The notes beneath the pieces were generated by a model, which saw nothing but the letters and a program-made list of their open reading frames with translations, was not told the DNA's origin and made no database searches. The position numbers and the translations under genes were made by a program. Positions 1-7,388 of a DNA stretch of 38,605 nucleotides are shown here, piece by piece; position 1 is the stretch's first letter; each line of letters begins with the position of its first letter. Source of the DNA: Anaerolineae bacterium (GTDB lineage: Bacteria; Chloroflexota; Anaerolineae; Aggregatilineales; Phototrophicaceae); assembly GCA_019912965.1 (NCBI GenBank), contig JAIOHM010000216.1, positions 1-38,605 on the forward strand. Direction: 5' to 3'.

Positions 1-837
1 GATTTAGGGTGGGGTAAACCATACAACCGATACATATTCATCACATTGATCGGAGTTATTGCCTTCACCCACGCCGCATGGTGGCGCGGGACGCTGAATT
101 ATGTCGATAGCACCTTTACCCCGTTCGGCTTTGGGACTCCGCTGCACTACACCCTTGCTGCCCGTGATGCTGCGGCAAGTTATGAAGATGTAATCGTCAT
201 CAGCGACGGTTTTGAAGTGCTGTACGATCAGGAAGCGGCAGTGTGGCCGGTTCTGCTGCGCGGAGATGTCGATTGTGTTCGCACATTGACAGGCGATGGA
301 TTAGCTGTTTTCCCTGCGCGATCATTCGCCGCCATCATCGCCCCCAATGCACCGGAAAACCCGATTGGCAATTTGTATCAAACCCCCGCTGAACTGATTT
401 TCCCCTTACGCCCGGATGAAGGCACATACCGCGTCAACCGTTTTGATTCTCCACCAGTATGGAACGTCCCGCAGATGACGCCCATTCCGCCCGCGCAGTT
501 CGGTGGCGGCGCGCGCTTAATCGGTTATGCCCTCGAACAAAACCGGATGTATCTGGAATGGGAACTCAACGGCGCAGTGACGGCAGATTATCACTACTTC
601 GGTCATTTCCTGAACGCGAATGGCGATAAACTGGGTCAGCGCGATAATATTCTGTGGCCGGGGCGCTTCTGGTGTGCGGGTGATCGGGCCATCAGTTGGG
701 TGGATATTGAACTACCACCAGATGTCACCACACTGCGAGTCGGCCTGTATGAAATCGTGGGCGGTGGCTTCCGCAATGACTCGGTGATCGACAGTGCCGG
801 AAACCCCACCAGCCAATGGGTCGATATTGAGCTATAA
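1..837 (+). CDS. C-terminal part of a membrane protein, possibly a GT-C type glycosyltransferase (5' truncated)
   Basis: The frame is open from the first base of the window, so the gene begins upstream; a TTG at 46 is only an internal codon. The visible part starts with a short hydrophobic stretch (codons 11-25, IFITLIGVIAF region) that looks like the last membrane segment. About 250 mostly soluble residues follow, with no clear motif. A membrane bundle followed by a beta-rich outer domain is also the design of the 605-residue protein at 20737-22554, and of many GT39/PMT-like proteins in Chloroflexota. The glycosyltransferase call is therefore an inference from layout, not from catalytic residues, which would lie upstream. 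It ends with TAA and is followed by a promoter for the next gene, so it is probably the last gene of its unit. Confidence 0.6.
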   Translation, partial: DLGWGKPYNRYIFITLIGVIAFTHAAWWRGTLNYVDSTFTPFGFGTPLHYTLAARDAAASYEDVIVISDGFEVLYDQEAAVWPVLLRGDVDCVRTLTGDGLAVFPARSFAAIIAPNAPENPIGNLYQTPAELIFPLRPDEGTYRVNRFDSPPVWNVPQMTPIPPAQFGGGARLIGYALEQNRMYLEWELNGAVTADYHYFGHFLNANGDKLGQRDNILWPGRFWCAGDRAISWVDIELPPDVTTLRVGLYEIVGGGFRNDSVIDSAGNPTSQWVDIEL

Positions 838-851
838 TACTGCTGGAAATA

Positions 852-879
852 TTGGCAGAATATAGCGAACCGTTATAAT
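852..879 (+). promoter_or_regulatory. Sigma70-type promoter for the hydrolase gene
   Basis: TTGGCA (852-857) and a perfect TATAAT (874-879) are separated by 16 bases. Transcription would start near 886, giving a leader of about 30 bases that contains the CGGAG ribosome site before ATG 916. Confidence 0.6.
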
Positions 880-915
880 CCTGCCCTACAAAAATACGCT
901 TTTTCGGAGATAACC

Positions 916-2037
916 ATGCTCAATATTCGATCACCGCACAACTGGGCGACCGGATTCTTTCAGCGCGAACCGGGCGAGTTGCCCAACACCCACACCGCCA
1001 GCTACCGTATGAGCGACATTCTTGCCAAAGGATTGCTCGAACCGCCAATAGCGCGCGCGATGCTGCACGACTCTGGTTTGGCCGATATGTTGTGGAAAGT
1101 GACATGGGCGGAAGATTTTGAAACGCCGGACGCAGAACTGTCAGCGCGGTTTTACGATGCTGATGGTTATGTCATTTTCATTCACGGCTGGACGGGCAAC
1201 CACTCGATCTGGGAAGACATGCCGGGTATGTTGGTGCGGGGCAACCGCCGCCTGATCGCCATCTCGGTTGACCACAACGGCTTTGGGCAATCGCGCTTTC
1301 TGGAAGAAAGTCCCCGCTTGGATTCATGCTGTCCGCCTTCGGCAATGGCGACCATGGAACGCTGGGTCAACGCGCTCAAACTGCGCCGTCAACCGGGCGA
1401 TCCCAATCGCAAGGTGATTAACTTTGTTGGACACAGCATGGGCGGAGCAGCATTGTTTTACCTGAACCCGATTCGTTGGGATATGGGCGAGGAAACCCGT
1501 TATGCCCTCGCCCCCGCGCTGCTGCTGAACGACACCGTACACCGCGCCTTTTTTAACACGATGGGCATCGGCATCAGTCTGGTTGATCGCCTACGGATTT
1601 TTGAACCCGTCGAAAACCTGATTAAGCCCAATATGGTCAGCGCGGTATGTGAAGGGTCGAGTAACTTCGTCCGACAGGCACATACCCGCCAGTATGACGA
1701 AACGCCGCGCGGCACAACCTCCGCAACCTTTCGCGCGATGGGCTTGCTGCAAAATTGGGAAATCGCCCATAAGTGGGATTTATTCCGCGTGATGCTTGGT
1801 CACAAGGATACGCTGGTCGGCCTGACGCCCATGATGGACATGTTGAGCGATATGGAAGTTCCGGCGGGGCATGTACGGGTGGTGGCGGGGTCACACTACA
1901 TGTTCAGCGTGGGACCGGATACCGTGTTCCAGCACGCGCAGAACCGCGAATTGGTGGTGGAAGACGTTCTGGAACTGCACAATCGCGCACTCGAACAACA
2001 GAAATCGGGACGCGGTGGCAGCCGGGGATTTGGGTAA
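916..2037 (+). CDS. Alpha/beta hydrolase
   Basis: A 373-residue alpha/beta-hydrolase-fold protein, probably a cytoplasmic esterase, lipase or related hydrolase; no signal peptide is seen. The oxyanion-hole strand carries FIHGWTG (88-94). The nucleophile elbow is GHSMGG (172-177, Ser174). Plausible partners are Asp298 in GHKDTL and His327 in GSHYMF, in the expected order for a catalytic triad. A cap-like insert of roughly 100 residues lies between the nucleophile and the acid. The start is chosen because CGGAG lies 8 bases upstream and the promoter at 852-879 fits. The substrate cannot be read from sequence. A perfect hairpin follows the stop, so it is likely monocistronic. Confidence 0.9.
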   Translation: MLNIRSPHNWATGFFQREPGELPNTHTASYRMSDILAKGLLEPPIARAMLHDSGLADMLWKVTWAEDFETPDAELSARFYDADGYVIFIHGWTGNHSIWEDMPGMLVRGNRRLIAISVDHNGFGQSRFLEESPRLDSCCPPSAMATMERWVNALKLRRQPGDPNRKVINFVGHSMGGAALFYLNPIRWDMGEETRYALAPALLLNDTVHRAFFNTMGIGISLVDRLRIFEPVENLIKPNMVSAVCEGSSNFVRQAHTRQYDETPRGTTSATFRAMGLLQNWEIAHKWDLFRVMLGHKDTLVGLTPMMDMLSDMEVPAGHVRVVAGSHYMFSVGPDTVFQHAQNRELVVEDVLELHNRALEQQKSGRGGSRGFG

Positions 2038-2075
2038 CTGATAATCAGTTCAAGACTTTCGCAGCCTTCTTACTC

Positions 2076-2097
2076 AGGGCATGGTGCAACATGCCCT
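2076..2097 (+). terminator. Hairpin after the hydrolase gene
   Basis: Perfect 8-bp arms AGGGCATG (2076-2083) and CATGCCCT (2090-2097) with a 6-base loop, followed by an A/T-rich but not pure-T tail. It is placed for ending the upstream transcript; termination strength is uncertain. Confidence 0.5.
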
Positions 2098-2103
2098 AAT
2101 AAT

Positions 2104-2132
2104 TTGCTCACAATAATCCCCGTATCTATAAT
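2104..2132 (+). promoter_or_regulatory. Sigma70-type promoter for the TIR-FGE gene
   Basis: TTGCTC (2104-2109), a 17-base spacer and a perfect TATAAT (2127-2132). Transcription would start about 28 bases before ATG 2168. There is no evident Shine-Dalgarno sequence in that short leader. Confidence 0.5.
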
Positions 2133-2167
2133 CCCCTTACTTATCAAATAGTGCATGTCAAATTGTC

Positions 2168-3502
2168 ATGCCAAAAATATTTATTAGTTACAGTCGAAAG
2201 AATATCGATGCCGCCAATTACATCGCTGGCGAACTCCGTGATCGTGAAGCTGAAGTCTTCATCGACTACCAAAGTATCCGGGCAGGCCAAAGTTTCCCCC
2301 AGCGATTAGCCAACGAAATCAAAAGTTCTGATGCGATTATTTTTCTACTAAGTGAGCATTCAGCAGCCTCGCAGTGGGTTATCAGTGAAGTTTACTATGC
2401 GCGCGAACACAAAAAGCTAATCGTTCCGGTTATGCTTGACGCCACTGAGCTACCAGACGATTTATTCTTCCTCAGCCCAATTGATCGAGTCGATTTTAAG
2501 GATTGGTCACAGGGCAAACCTGCTGAGGCCGCGCTCCACAAATTACTTACAGCCCTCCGCTTGCCAACAACGAAACCCCAACGGCCTGCCACTAGAGTTC
2601 CCTCTCCACCCTCACCTCGGATGGTTGAAAATCAGGGACAAATACCATCTCGCTCATCAAGAACAACTTCAAAACATCAACCAGCAAGGCTACGTTTTCG
2701 TTTCTTTTTTGCCTTGTTAGTTGTAGTTATTATGGGTTTGGCTGGGCTGTATATCCTAAATCCCCCCGTACCACCGCTTACAAGAAGGCAAATTGCCGAA
2801 CGGGGCGTTCAAAGCAACGCCGAATGGCCACTGCCCTTTATGCAGATATTTAACAGAGTCAACATGATGCTCGTTCCAGCAGGCTGTTTTGACATGGGCA
2901 GCGAAGATGGCGAGAGCGATGAAAAACCAGTCGAAAAAACTTGCTTTGAGAACCCATTTTGGATTGATCGAACAGAAGTTACTAATCACCAATTTAATGT
3001 GTTGGGAGGACAGGCAGAACACAGTAGTTATTGGACAGCAGCCACACATCCCCGGGAGTCCATTACGTGGCGCGAAGCAGAAGCTTTTTGCGAATTGCGC
3101 GATGCTCGTTTACCTACCGAAGGTGAGTGGGAATACGCAGCCCGTGGGCCTGATCGGTTGAAGTACCCATGGGGAAATGACTTTGTGCCAGAAGCTGTGG
3201 TTTATTATGAGAATTCCAACAAGCAAACTGCTGAAATTGGTAGATATCCATCAGGTGCTTCTTGGGTTGGCGCATTGGATATGAGTGGCAATGTTTGGGA
3301 ATGGGTCAGTTCTATTTATCAACCCTATCCTTATCAAGCCGATGATGGGCGGGAAGATTTAAACAACACCGATGATCCACGCGCTCGGCGGGGTGGGTCA
3401 TTCAGCAACACCCTTATCTATCTCCGTACCACACTTCGCAGCAGGCTCAATCCTTCGGAACAAATCAAGACCATCGGCTTCCGCTGCGCGCGCGACTACT
3501 AA
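2168..3502 (+). CDS. TIR domain - transmembrane - formylglycine-generating-enzyme-like protein
   Basis: A 444-residue protein with three parts. Residues 1-125 are a TIR domain: KIFISYSR at the start, VFIDYQ (30-35), and Glu74 in the SEVYYA segment, at the place of the NADase glutamate. A Pro/Ser/Arg linker leads to one membrane helix (about 177-197). Residues 230-444 are a SUMF1/EgtB/PvdO-type domain with PAGCFDMGS (237-245), RLPTEGEWEYAARG (314-327), YPWGN, DMSGNVWEWV (371-380), RRGGSF and the terminal GFRCARDY. The topology places TIR in the cytoplasm and the FGE-like domain outside. Family knowledge: TIR domains of this kind hydrolyse NAD or act as scaffolds, and such FGE-like domains often serve as ligand-binding C-type-lectin folds. 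A surface-sensing NAD-cleaving effector is my inference. No ribosome-binding site is obvious. Confidence 0.9.
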   Translation: MPKIFISYSRKNIDAANYIAGELRDREAEVFIDYQSIRAGQSFPQRLANEIKSSDAIIFLLSEHSAASQWVISEVYYAREHKKLIVPVMLDATELPDDLFFLSPIDRVDFKDWSQGKPAEAALHKLLTALRLPTTKPQRPATRVPSPPSPRMVENQGQIPSRSSRTTSKHQPARLRFRFFFALLVVVIMGLAGLYILNPPVPPLTRRQIAERGVQSNAEWPLPFMQIFNRVNMMLVPAGCFDMGSEDGESDEKPVEKTCFENPFWIDRTEVTNHQFNVLGGQAEHSSYWTAATHPRESITWREAEAFCELRDARLPTEGEWEYAARGPDRLKYPWGNDFVPEAVVYYENSNKQTAEIGRYPSGASWVGALDMSGNVWEWVSSIYQPYPYQADDGREDLNNTDDPRARRGGSFSNTLIYLRTTLRSRLNPSEQIKTIGFRCARDY

Positions 3503-4015
3503 CCCTATTTTCAAACCATTTTATAATCGACATATACGAATTTTTGTGCTAAGCTATTCCGTAGGGACGCAATACCTTGCACACGCTTCGCCCAATGCGG
3601 AACGTGCGAAATCTGCACAAAATCCTCTGTCGCATTTGCCGCATTTTTCGCACATTATCAACTCATAATTGTCGCTCACACCCCATCCGACAAAGACGAC
3701 GACACCGACGACAATCCCCCAGTGGCGGCGAAACCCTTTTCGCCATGCCGCCATCGCCGCCGCCGCCACTAATGCGTAACTTGCACAAAATCGGCCTGCG
3801 CAATTGCAGAATTTGCAGAAATTTGTGAATCTGACCAACTCAGTGTTGTCGCCATCAAAACCGTCTTCCGCTACTGACATCGCCGCCGCCACCTTTTGCG
3901 CGCAAACCCGTTTCGCAATCGCAATCGCCGCAAACTTCGCAATCCATCTTGCTCCCTCAGATTCAAAAATCCCATTTTGAAATTGACGAATCTTGCGAAC
4001 CATGCTGTGCATAAA
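3503..4015. repeat. Gene-poor stretch with a diverged, about 168-bp-spaced repeat
   Basis: No convincing gene is seen in the 680 bases between the TIR-FGE gene and the ArsR-like gene. Two related blocks, about 3600-3672 and 3773-3839, share the order CACAAAATC, a run of GC(A/C)(A/T)TTTG-like words, then CAACTCA and TTGTCGC. Each is followed by a CCGCCGCC-rich segment. A third, weaker similarity with TTCGCAA/CTTGCG words lies at about 3925-4000. A minus-strand frame (3554-4018) crosses the region but has no ribosome site and looks like chance coding of the repeat. GTAGGGACGCAAT at about 3562 resembles half of the palindrome at 25329-25356. Confidence 0.4.
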
Positions 4016-4052
4016 CAATAAAAACGAACACCCCTCCGGTTTGGAGAGGTGT
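4016..4052 (-). terminator. Rho-independent terminator, minus strand
   Basis: On the minus strand, a 10-bp stem formed by 4052-4043 and 4037-4028 (one G-U pair) has a 5-base loop. It is followed directly by TCG and a run of five T. It lies about 130 bases past the stop of the ArsR-like gene and is the best stop signal for it. Confidence 0.65.
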
Positions 4053-4145
4053 CCGTAAATAATATTTCAGGAAATTTATTGGAACAGGTGCGCGCCCTGT
4101 TTGATGTTCAAATCTGACCCTATTGTCCCTCCGAAGCAGCATTAA

Positions 4146-4169
4146 CCGGAGTGACATTCGTCACCCCGG
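4146..4169 (-). terminator. Hairpin just after the ArsR-like gene
   Basis: CCGGAGTGAC (4146-4155) and GTCACCCCGG (4160-4169) pair with one mismatch around a 4-base loop, 14 bases past the stop codon on the minus strand. There is no T-run, so it may protect the mRNA 3' end rather than terminate. Confidence 0.35.
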
Positions 4170-4182
4170 AGTCTGCCAAATG

Positions 4183-4839
4183 TCATGGTTTGGGTTCAGA
4201 CGTCTTGGCAGTAGAAGGATACAGCGCCACCAACAGACCATATGGCGCACCCTCATGCCCAAGTGCGTCATGCTCATCGCGGACATATTCACGCACCAAC
4301 CCCTTCAGGCGGCGGTAAAATTCTTCAGCATCGTCCGGGTTCAGGTGTAAAGTGTGACGTGCCAGCAGCAGGGAGTGACCGGGCGCTTTTCCGTCGTCAC
4401 CATCCGCCGAAACATCCAGCACACCCGCCTCGACACTGGTTTGAATATCTTCGCGGATGTCATCAAATAATCCCGTCAACATCACGTTCAAGCCTTCTTT
4501 GCCTGCCTGCGAGGTCAGCTTGAAGAGTTCACGATTGACGCGGTAATTCAGCGCAGCGGCCTGATACTGCTTTTCCACAATGCCGGAGACAATGCGCGTA
4601 TCCACCACACGGATCAGGGCGCGTTCTTCCAGCAGTTTGATGTGGTAATACAACTTGGTCGGGGGCATGTTCAGCACGGCGGCCACCTGCTTGACCGTGC
4701 GGGCAGATTGGGTACAAAGTTCAACAATTTGAATGCGGAGGGGGTCTGCCAGAACTTTCAGAGTTTCAAGGTCATTGATTGTAAATTCGGGGTCAGGCTT
4801 ATGAGAGCCAGGGTTCGGATCCGGTTTTGCATCAGACAT
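4183..4839 (-). CDS. ArsR-like winged-helix transcriptional regulator
   Basis: A 218-residue cytoplasmic DNA-binding protein. Residues 22-90 form an ArsR-type winged helix. LADPLRIQIVELC (31-43) is the classic first helix, TVKQVAAVLNMPPTKLYYHIKLLEE is the recognition region, and the wing follows with basic and aromatic residues. The C-terminal 120 residues have no metal-binding Cys/His cluster, unlike true arsenic or zinc sensors, and probably serve for dimerisation or ligand sensing. This layout is common in Chloroflexota next to ABC exporters. A promoter lies at 4896-4923 (minus). The TGAACA-type dyad at 5215-5246 is a good candidate operator for it, which would link it to the small gene at 5019 and perhaps to the exporter at 5458; that link is inferred. 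Confidence 0.85.
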   Translation of the reverse strand: MSDAKPDPNPGSHKPDPEFTINDLETLKVLADPLRIQIVELCTQSARTVKQVAAVLNMPPTKLYYHIKLLEERALIRVVDTRIVSGIVEKQYQAAALNYRVNRELFKLTSQAGKEGLNVMLTGLFDDIREDIQTSVEAGVLDVSADGDDGKAPGHSLLLARHTLHLNPDDAEEFYRRLKGLVREYVRDEHDALGHEGAPYGLLVALYPSTAKTSEPKP

Positions 4840-4895
4840 GATTATTGGGGTTATCCCGCGCGTAAAAACGCGACCATCTTTTAAAACTCCACATC

Positions 4896-4923
4896 ATTAT
4901 ATGCCCGCCTGCATTCGCTGCAA
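4896..4923 (-). promoter_or_regulatory. Promoter for the ArsR-like gene
   Basis: On the minus strand TTGCAG (4923-4918), 16 bases, then a perfect TATAAT (4901-4896). It lies about 57 bases before the start codon at 4839. The leader contains a short CGCG...CGCG hairpin. Confidence 0.55.
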
Positions 4924-4937
4924 GATGAAGCCTGTAC

Positions 4938-4979
4938 AAATAAAAACGAGGCGATGAAGTGTGTAACCACTTTACCGCC
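4938..4979 (-). terminator. Rho-independent terminator of the 47-residue protein gene
   Basis: On the minus strand a 12-bp stem (4979-4968 with 4961-4950) has one mismatch and one G-U pair and a 6-base loop. It is followed by TCG and five T, then A and three T. It lies 40 bases after the stop codon at 5019, which supports that small frame as a real transcription unit. Confidence 0.65.
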
Positions 4980-5018
4980 CCGCTGTTATCAGGCTTTCCG
5001 TAGAGCCAGGGTCATCCA

Positions 5019-5162
5019 TCAACGATTCTCCTTTTTAATGGGTTGATTGGTCTGACGCAGTTTGCGGAGCATCTGCCACTGACGGGCAAGACGGTTCTGC
5101 CGCGCAGTACGCAGTTGATCCTTCTGCAACGCTTTGGCGAGCATAAAATTGACGTTGAACAT
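5019..5162 (-). CDS. Small basic protein of 47 residues, function unknown
   Basis: I do not recognise this protein. It reads MFNVNFMLAKALQ at the start and then becomes strongly basic and helical (Arg/Lys/Gln-rich, about 13 basic residues, no Cys), ending PIKKENR. It could be a nucleic-acid-binding or membrane-associating helix. The start at 5162 is set by AGGAGA lying 7 bases upstream; an in-frame ATG two codons earlier is too close to it. Three independent signals support expression: a near-consensus promoter (5252-5281), a dyad over the transcription start (5215-5246) and a terminator (4938-4979). It is divergent from the ABC exporter and just upstream of the ArsR-like gene on the same strand. 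Confidence 0.7.
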   Translation of the reverse strand: MFNVNFMLAKALQKDQLRTARQNRLARQWQMLRKLRQTNQPIKKENR

Positions 5163-5214
5163 AGGCATTCTCCTGTACAGCTTGTACATCGAACAATATT
5201 GAATGGATGAGGTA

Positions 5215-5246
5215 ATTTGAACATTCAAATCTATTTTAATGTTCAA
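5215..5246. promoter_or_regulatory. Dyad operator at the transcription start of the small gene (ArsR-type)
   Basis: Two nested symmetries are visible. ATTTGA-ACAT-TCAAAT (5215-5230) is a perfect palindrome with 6-bp arms. TTGAACATT (5217-5225) and AATGTTCAA (5238-5246) form a perfect 9-bp inverted repeat with a 12-base spacer. The TGAACA/TTCA words resemble known SmtB/CzrA-type ArsR operators. It covers about +1 to +30 of the transcript from promoter 5252-5281, so a bound protein would block transcription. Confidence 0.6.
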
Positions 5247-5251
5247 GACAA

Positions 5252-5281
5252 ATTATATCCTGCCAGATGGTTAAATGTCAA
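5252..5281 (-). promoter_or_regulatory. Near-consensus promoter for the 47-residue protein gene
   Basis: On the minus strand a perfect TTGACA (5281-5276), an 18-base spacer and a perfect TATAAT (5257-5252). This is the strongest promoter match in the window. Further upstream, TTTAAAT (5289-5295) and ATTTAAA (5306-5312) form another inverted repeat. The rest of 5313-5457 holds no clear site besides the GGGGAGA ribosome site of the exporter. Confidence 0.7.
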
Positions 5282-5457
5282 GAAATGGTTTAAATATTTG
5301 AGTTTATTTAAATCACCAAAGGCGATGTGACAATCTTCCTTGCTTTCTCCCGACGGCGTCCCATGGAGGCATAAATAGGACTACAATATATTAGGGGTGC
5401 TGGACTGCTTCGCGTGCTGGGTAACGGAAGCAGCTAGATCATTTCGGGGAGATTCTC

Positions 5458-6321
5458 ATGACAAATCACAGCATTGTCGCGCATGATTTAACCTACACAT
5501 ATGGCAACCTCACAGCCGTAGATCATGTCAGTTTTGAGGTGGGCGAAGGCGAAATCCTCGGTTATCTTGGCCCGAACGGGGCGGGCAAATCGACCACCGT
5601 CAAGATGCTAACCGGGCAGATTCGTCCCAAAGCGGGCAAGGCTACCCTGCTTGGCATGGATATTGCCCACGAAACCAACAAAGTCCAACAGCAAATTGGT
5701 GTCGCATTCGAAACCACCAATCTGTACGAGCAGATGAGCGCTGTCGAAAATCTCAAATTGTTTGCTGATTTATTTGGGGTCAAAGCCGATGCCCAACTGC
5801 TGCTCGAAAAAGTTGGATTGGGCAATCGCGGCAAGGAGCGCGTTGGGAATTTCTCTAAAGGCATGAAACAACGCCTCATGGTTGCACGCGCCCTCGTCAA
5901 CCATCCACGTATCCTGTTCCTCGACGAGCCGACCGAAGGCCTTGATCCAGTCTCTGCCGAGTCCATCCGTAATCTGATCCGCGAAGCACGGGATGGCGGC
6001 ACAACCATCTTCCTGACAACCCATGATATGTACGAGGCCGATAAACTCAGCGACCGGGTAGCCTTCATCAATCAAGGCAAGATCATGGCGCTCGACACAC
6101 CATACAAACTCAAACAGCAGTATGGAAAACGCCAACTGAAGGTCGAAATCGAAAACGGCGATGGACAGATCGAATCCCGCGAAATCATGCTCGACAACAC
6201 GGATACAGGCGACATCGTGAAAGGTCTGCTCGACGGCAAAAAGGTCATCACCGTTCACAGCGAGGAAGCCACTCTCGAAGACATCTTTATTCAGATTACT
6301 GGACGAGGGTTGGCAGGATGA
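5458..6321 (+). CDS. ABC-2 type exporter, ATP-binding protein
   Basis: A 287-residue ATPase of an ABC-2 (drug, lipid or polysaccharide export) transporter. Walker A is GPNGAGKST (38-46), the signature is FSKGMKQ (132-138), Walker B is ILFLDEP (152-158) with catalytic Glu157, and the H-loop His is 189 in TTHD. The Q-loop position carries Glu (GVAFETTNLYE) instead of Gln, as in several ABC-2 exporter subfamilies. After the ATPase core comes a 70-residue C-terminal domain of the kind seen in CcmA/NatA-like exporters. GGGGAGA lies 5 bases before the ATG. Its stop overlaps the start of the first permease (ATGA), so the three genes are translated together. Substrate unknown. Confidence 0.93.
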   Translation: MTNHSIVAHDLTYTYGNLTAVDHVSFEVGEGEILGYLGPNGAGKSTTVKMLTGQIRPKAGKATLLGMDIAHETNKVQQQIGVAFETTNLYEQMSAVENLKLFADLFGVKADAQLLLEKVGLGNRGKERVGNFSKGMKQRLMVARALVNHPRILFLDEPTEGLDPVSAESIRNLIREARDGGTTIFLTTHDMYEADKLSDRVAFINQGKIMALDTPYKLKQQYGKRQLKVEIENGDGQIESREIMLDNTDTGDIVKGLLDGKKVITVHSEEATLEDIFIQITGRGLAG

Positions 6322-7388
6322 ACGCGCGTATTCTGAGGACAGTCATCCTCAAAGACCTGACTCTTTATTTCCGCAACCGCTTTTTTGCGCCCATCACAAT
6401 TGCGGGCGTCATACTGTATATCCTGATCTATATGCTCATGCCGTCGACGGTTGATGAAGATTTGACGCTGGCGGTCTATGCACCGACCATTCCTGATGCC
6501 TTCATCCAATTTCTCGGCAGTGACGATATTAACGTTGCGGCACTAGAAAGTGATGCAGCCCTACAAGAAGCCATCATCAACTCGGAATATGTGGCTGGTA
6601 TCGTCCTGACCGGAGATGTCGTCAACAGCATCGCTAATGGACAAGCCACAACCGTCACCGTTTATTTCGCGTCGGATGCACCGCAGGAAATTATCAATGC
6701 CCTTCGTACGGTGCTGAAGTTAGCATTCAACGAAATGAGCTACACGCTCAATGGCGACCCACTCCGGCTGGAATTCCGTGAGGAAATCATCGGCCCGGAT
6801 ATGACGGGACAACAACTTGCAGTCCGCAACCGCTTGCTGCCCCTGCTTGCGGTCATGCTGCTGGTGATGGAGATGATGGGGCTTGGCAATTTAATCGCCG
6901 AAGAAATCACAACCGGAACATTGCGTGCGCTCCTGATTACCCCTTTAAATGTCTCTGGGTTGTTCACAGGCAAAGCGATTGTTGGCATCCTGATCGCCTT
7001 CGTACAAGCATCCGCGTTAATGGGTTTGACCGGTAATCTCAAATGGGAGCCGATTTTAGTCCTCACAACACTACTGCTTGGCGCGTTGGTTGTCACCGGG
7101 CTGGCCTTCCTGATAGCCTCGTTCAGTCGGAGTCTATTGGGTGTGATGGCTTGGAGTTTGCTCGTCATTATTCTGATGCTGATTCCGTCTTATGGGGTGG
7201 TATTCCCCGGCGTGGCCACCAACTGGGCGCAGCTTATTCCCTCCTACTATATGTTCGATACCATCCATCAGGTCGTCAATTTCGGAGCATCATGGGACGC
7301 AGTTGGGTCTAATCTGCTGGTGCTGCTGGTGATGGGGATTGTTTTTATGGGTGCGGGTATTTTCGTGATGGAAAGGAAATTGCGATGA
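6318..7388 (+). CDS. ABC-2 type exporter permease (first)
   Basis: A 356-residue membrane protein. One helix near residues 20-42 is followed by a large extracytoplasmic domain (about 45-170). Then five helices lie in the C-terminal half, in the usual ABC2_membrane order, with the EEITTGTLRALLITP segment between the second and third helices typical of the family. It starts on the ATGA shared with the ATPase gene and ends on the ATGA shared with the next permease, so subunits are probably made in equal amounts. It is expected to form a heterodimer with the second permease. Substrate unknown; the neighbouring ArsR-like regulator suggests an inducible system. Confidence 0.9.
   Translation: MNARILRTVILKDLTLYFRNRFFAPITIAGVILYILIYMLMPSTVDEDLTLAVYAPTIPDAFIQFLGSDDINVAALESDAALQEAIINSEYVAGIVLTGDVVNSIANGQATTVTVYFASDAPQEIINALRTVLKLAFNEMSYTLNGDPLRLEFREEIIGPDMTGQQLAVRNRLLPLLAVMLLVMEMMGLGNLIAEEITTGTLRALLITPLNVSGLFTGKAIVGILIAFVQASALMGLTGNLKWEPILVLTTLLLGALVVTGLAFLIASFSRSLLGVMAWSLLVIILMLIPSYGVVFPGVATNWAQLIPSYYMFDTIHQVVNFGASWDAVGSNLLVLLVMGIVFMGAGIFVMERKLR

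Noticed and set aside
1637..2099. Frames on both strands over the end of the first hydrolase gene
   Set aside because: Overlap the real gene, low-complexity Gly/Arg or Pro/Arg products typical of out-of-frame reading.
3168..3502. Possible diversity-generating retroelement target at the 3' end of the FGE-like domain
   Set aside because: The FGE-like fold and GFRCAR end fit such targets, but no reverse transcriptase and no adenine-rich template copy of the segment was found in the window.
3554..4018. 154-codon minus-strand frame with Cys-rich segments
   Set aside because: No ribosome site, starts right after a terminator, and its protein repeats simply mirror the noncoding repeat blocks.
5562..6258. 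Two long minus-strand frames inside the exporter ATPase gene
   Set aside because: They lie wholly within a gene with intact Walker, signature and H-loop motifs, and have no ribosome sites.
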